NCBI GenBank assembly: GCA_965205065.1 | Contig: CBDBFT010000001.1 | Coordinates: forward strand, 5,828,001 to 5,892,000 | Direction of reading: 5' to 3' | DNA from: MSPOR6 sp965205065 | GTDB taxonomy: Bacteria; Poribacteria; WGA-4E; WGA-3G | Length of the DNA stretch: 64,000 nt | Part shown: one piece after another, positions 61,651 to 64,000 of the stretch | Layout: each line of letters opens with the position of its first letter | How positions within the stretch are numbered: position 1 is the first letter of the stretch | Position numbers and translations under genes: made by a program | The notes under the pieces: model-generated | The model's input: only the letters and a program-made list of their open reading frames with translations | Told to the model about the DNA's origin: nothing | Databases searched by the model: none

Positions 61651-63232
61651 CGCTAGCGAACGGTCTTTCCAACAACCTTACTGCTACATTTTATCCAACG
61701 AGGGGCATACAATAATTCATTCAACAAGACACACCGCAACAGAATTAGGGAAAGACATTATAACTATTGCTCACGATGGAGTGCCATGTGCTTTTCAACT
61801 GAAAGCTGGTAATATTACCTTAGCCAAGTGGCAAAAAGAGGTAAGCCGGCAGATAGATGATTTAGTAGTAACAAAAATAATCCACTCATCAGTTGACACT
61901 ACAAAACATCACAGATCTTATCTTGTGACAAACGGAAATATCGCAGAAGAGGTCAGTATTGCCATAAAAGGTAGAAATGAAACATGGGCGAGCCAAGGTC
62001 AAGCCTATCTATATTTGAAAACCGTTGATCGCGGAGAACTATTTGATAAAGCCAAGAGATTAGGAATAGGACTTTGGCCATCGGAATTAACTGATACAAA
62101 GACGCTCCTTGAGATGTTCCTTGAAAATGGTCAAGGCGTTTTGCCAAAGGAAAAACTTGCCTCCTTGTTTGAATCTACTGTTCCGCTTGAGCTTTCTGAT
62201 AATGGAAAAAACCCTTCCAAAAATCACTGTGTTCGAGCAATAGCAAGTGCCGGACTTTTATGTGCAATTGCTACATCAAGTTTTTCAAACGAAAATAACT
62301 ACGTAGCTGAAATTGAAGCATGGATGCTTTACATTGCCTATGTCCTGGCAGTCGTGGAAAGGTGGGAGCTTCCGAACAAAACATACAAAAATGAACTTGA
62401 AATTGCAACACAAGCCATCTATAATTCTTTGGCAACTTTGTGTGATGAAATTAAAGAACGAGAGTACCTTATAGAGGGGAATCCATTGGTGGATTCGTAT
62501 GTTTATAGAGTACGTTTAACGTGGCTATTGGGATTGATGAGTACATACGCATTATGGCGAAGCAGCAAGGGAGAATCTAAAGATGAAATTGATGATTTTC
62601 TCCGTGAATTTTGTAAGGAAAAACAGCACCTATTAGGGTTGTGGGGTGAAGCAGTAATACCTCAATTCCTTGCATTCTTTTGGTATTTTCGGAAAATTGA
62701 TGGGACGAGAAAACCCGATGATTTTCTCCGTGATCTAATCACATTAATATCTAAGTTAAATGGTCCGAAAGGAGGCGGATTTCTTGCTAGTCCCTATTAT
62801 GAAGCTGAGGATATTCTTCCTTATATTCTCGGGATTAATGAGGAACCCCTTATGGATTCCTTCAAGGGTCAATCTTATGCATTAGAAGGCCTTGTTCACA
62901 TGTATGTCCGCAGAAACTGGAAACAATCTATGAAATTCCTTTGGCCAGGAGTCACAAGATTGGTATCGGTATACTATGAACCAGATAACTTTTGCGAATT
63001 CTATAGATGGAGAAGTGAGGAAGGAAAAAACAAATATGTACATCCCAGACATACACAAGACTGGGAAGAATTAAAAGCAGGATCTTGTGAATCAGACGGA
63101 TCTTGCATTCCATCATCTATTAAGGAACATCCTATTCTCCTATTACTTTTCCTATGCGTTTATCCACATAGAATGAATGCTGAAATAATAAGATGGTTGG
63201 ATACCCAGATGCAACAGATTCCAAGACCTTAA
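61616..63232 (+). CDS. Protein with PD-(D/E)XK-like nuclease core and large helical domain
   Basis: 538 residues from GTG 61616, which stands six bases after AAAAGGGAGG; an earlier in-frame ATG at 61541 lies deep in the upstream gene. Residues about 40-130 carry a restriction-endonuclease-like pattern: GKDIITIAHDGVPCAFQLKA with D47 and Q61-x-K63, then IDDLVVTKIIHSS, RSYLVTNGNIAEEV and LGIGLWPSE. Residues 150-538 are mainly helical and unknown. The core resembles nucleases found near phage-defence genes. Overlap with the unknown upstream suggests translational coupling. Whether it cuts DNA needs testing. Confidence 0.7.
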   Translation: MLERVIENWLDNASERSFQQPYCYILSNEGHTIIHSTRHTATELGKDIITIAHDGVPCAFQLKAGNITLAKWQKEVSRQIDDLVVTKIIHSSVDTTKHHRSYLVTNGNIAEEVSIAIKGRNETWASQGQAYLYLKTVDRGELFDKAKRLGIGLWPSELTDTKTLLEMFLENGQGVLPKEKLASLFESTVPLELSDNGKNPSKNHCVRAIASAGLLCAIATSSFSNENNYVAEIEAWMLYIAYVLAVVERWELPNKTYKNELEIATQAIYNSLATLCDEIKEREYLIEGNPLVDSYVYRVRLTWLLGLMSTYALWRSSKGESKDEIDDFLREFCKEKQHLLGLWGEAVIPQFLAFFWYFRKIDGTRKPDDFLRDLITLISKLNGPKGGGFLASPYYEAEDILPYILGINEEPLMDSFKGQSYALEGLVHMYVRRNWKQSMKFLWPGVTRLVSVYYEPDNFCEFYRWRSEEGKNKYVHPRHTQDWEELKAGSCESDGSCIPSSIKEHPILLLLFLCVYPHRMNAEIIRWLDTQMQQIPRP

Positions 63233-63293
63233 CTTGCGTTTATTCAAAGGTGGACCTGCATCCGATATACATATAGACTTGGAGTAATCAGCT

Positions 63294-63554
63294 ATGACAA
63301 CAGAACAATGGAAAGAAGAATTCAGGAAAGAACTTGACGCACTACGCGAACCAATAGAACGTCTTAAAGCACTCATTACACTTTGTCCATATACATCACC
63401 GCGCAATAGACCAATTAGAGAAACATTTGCTCAACTTGAAAATGAAGAGAAAGATCCTGCAGTTTACCGCATAGATGTTGACCTTCTGGAAAGACTATAT
63501 CAAATACTCACACATCTCCCCAAACCTAGTAGTCAATCCACTTTGAGTTTGTGA
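63294..63554 (+). CDS. Small hypothetical protein
   Basis: 86 residues, charged and helical: TTEQWKEEFRKELDALREPI, PRNRPIRETFAQLENEEKD and RIDVDLLERLYQILTHL. GGAGTAATCAGCT stands before the ATG. No family recognised. It is the last gene before the incoming IS and may be the tail of the restriction operon, 61 bp after it. Confidence 0.6.
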   Translation: MTTEQWKEEFRKELDALREPIERLKALITLCPYTSPRNRPIRETFAQLENEEKDPAVYRIDVDLLERLYQILTHLPKPSSQSTLSL

Positions 63555-63563
63555 TAAAGTTTT

Positions 63564-63592
63564 TTGACTTTTCCAGGATTTTATGGTAGACT
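63564..63592 (+). promoter_or_regulatory. Putative promoter of the IS630-type transposase
   Basis: TTGACT, 17 bases, TAGACT, 38 bases before the ATG at 63631. Confidence 0.4.
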
Positions 63593-63630
63593 CTAAGTCC
63601 TGTCTATATCTCATTTCAGAGAGGCCGCGA

Positions 63631-64000
63631 ATGAAAAAAAATAAGAAACATGAAGTTGAACTGACTGCTCAAGAGCGTCAGACGTTTGAAAACTTAGTCC
63701 GTTGCGGGACACATAACGCCCTCGAAATCCGACGGGCACATATCTTGCTGAAGGCAGATGTCAAAGGCCCCGCTTGGACAGATGCTCAGATTGCCACCGC
63801 TTTCGACTGCCATAAGAACACGGTCTCAAATGTGCGGAAGCGTTGGACAGCGTGTCGGGGGCTGTCTGCGGTGAAACGCCAACCGCAAAGTCAACCGTCT
63901 CGGTCTCCGAAACTTGATGGGGCCGGTGAGGCACGCTTGATTGCGTTAGCTTGTAGCGATCCACCCGAGGGGTTTGTCCGCTGGACGTTACAACACCTTG
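63631..64000 (+). CDS. IS630-family transposase, N-terminal part, cut by window end
   Basis: First 123 residues: NKKHEVELTAQERQTFENLV, NALEIRRAHILLKAD, then a helix-turn-helix (WTDAQIATAFDCHKNTVSNVR) and the linker SRSPKLDGAGEARLIALACS, PPEGFVRWTLQ. This is the HTH part typical of IS630 transposases of the IIRAQ-ILL type, a different subgroup from the one at 4405. The DDE domain lies beyond the window. The coding sequence is visibly richer in G and C than its surroundings, consistent with recent arrival. GAGAGGCCGCGA precedes the ATG. Confidence 0.88.
   Translation, partial: MKKNKKHEVELTAQERQTFENLVRCGTHNALEIRRAHILLKADVKGPAWTDAQIATAFDCHKNTVSNVRKRWTACRGLSAVKRQPQSQPSRSPKLDGAGEARLIALACSDPPEGFVRWTLQHL

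Noticed and set aside
1..64000. tRNA and rRNA genes
   Set aside because: I looked for cloverleaf ends and conserved rRNA blocks between genes and saw none; a tRNAscan or Infernal run would settle it.

Overview
This 64 kb window comes from a Gram-negative (diderm) bacterium of roughly 40% GC by eye. It carries lpxB, several outer-membrane beta-barrel proteins, an envelope protease, the futalosine menaquinone gene mqnD and a System I cytochrome c maturation operon. Tandem Gfo/Idh/MocA oxidoreductases, LamG and YCF48-type secreted proteins, a DUF6784-like remnant and abundant short palindromic repeats remind me of Candidatus Poribacteria or related sponge and marine lineages. That placement is an inference; there is no rRNA gene here to test it. 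I saw no tRNA gene.

Layout. 1-2.2 kb (minus): the 5' part of lpxB, a palindromic repeat array invaded by a small MITE, then argC. 2.7-11.2 kb (minus): three genes for large secreted proteins (two with Ig-like repeats, one of them a LAS/M15-type metallopeptidase), each damaged by transposable elements. One is split by an IS630 element, one is cut by an IS5-type remnant, and one has an IS4-type element exactly inside its signal peptide. 11.2-12 kb: a membrane-anchored HEAT-like protein. 12.4-24.4 kb (plus): an SppA with a fused beta-barrel, pcm, a PorV-like barrel, a FlgD-Ig/FN3 secreted protein, a YCF48-like propeller, an aminotransferase, thrB, and a P-type ATPase homologue whose catalytic motifs are all lost. 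24.8-26.7 kb (plus): uppS and rsgA. 26.7-31 kb (minus): a LamG protein and three tandem 345-residue oxidoreductases. 31-36.6 kb (minus): a ccmE-ccmF-ccmH-ccmI-like operon followed by a regulatory-like membrane protein and a HEAT-repeat protein. 36.9-38.3 kb: a non-coding element with 21-bp perfect terminal inverted repeats holding about 12 tandem units. 38.4-50.1 kb: mostly housekeeping (YjiK-like, mqnD, Trm11-like, a GcvH-like protein without its lipoyl lysine, a ftsH-folP-acpS-barrel operon, nitroreductase, D-cysteine desulfhydrase family, GrpE-like protein).

50.7-64 kb is an accessory and defence region. It has a truncated HD phosphohydrolase next to a YwgA-like gene and two more elements with the same 22-bp terminal repeats, one carrying small genes behind duplicated regulatory hairpins and one carrying an IS5-type transposase and a MITE. 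A 1615-residue single-chain Type ISP restriction-modification enzyme follows, trailed by a 198-residue unknown, a protein with a second PD-(D/E)XK-like nuclease core, and an 86-residue unknown. The window ends in a GC-richer IS630-type transposase.

The points I find most worth following are the catalytically dead P-type ATPase, the lysine-less GcvH, the CxxxY CcmE in an operon that still has CcmH, the genes trailing the Type ISP enzyme, and the family of terminal-repeat elements with very different cargo.
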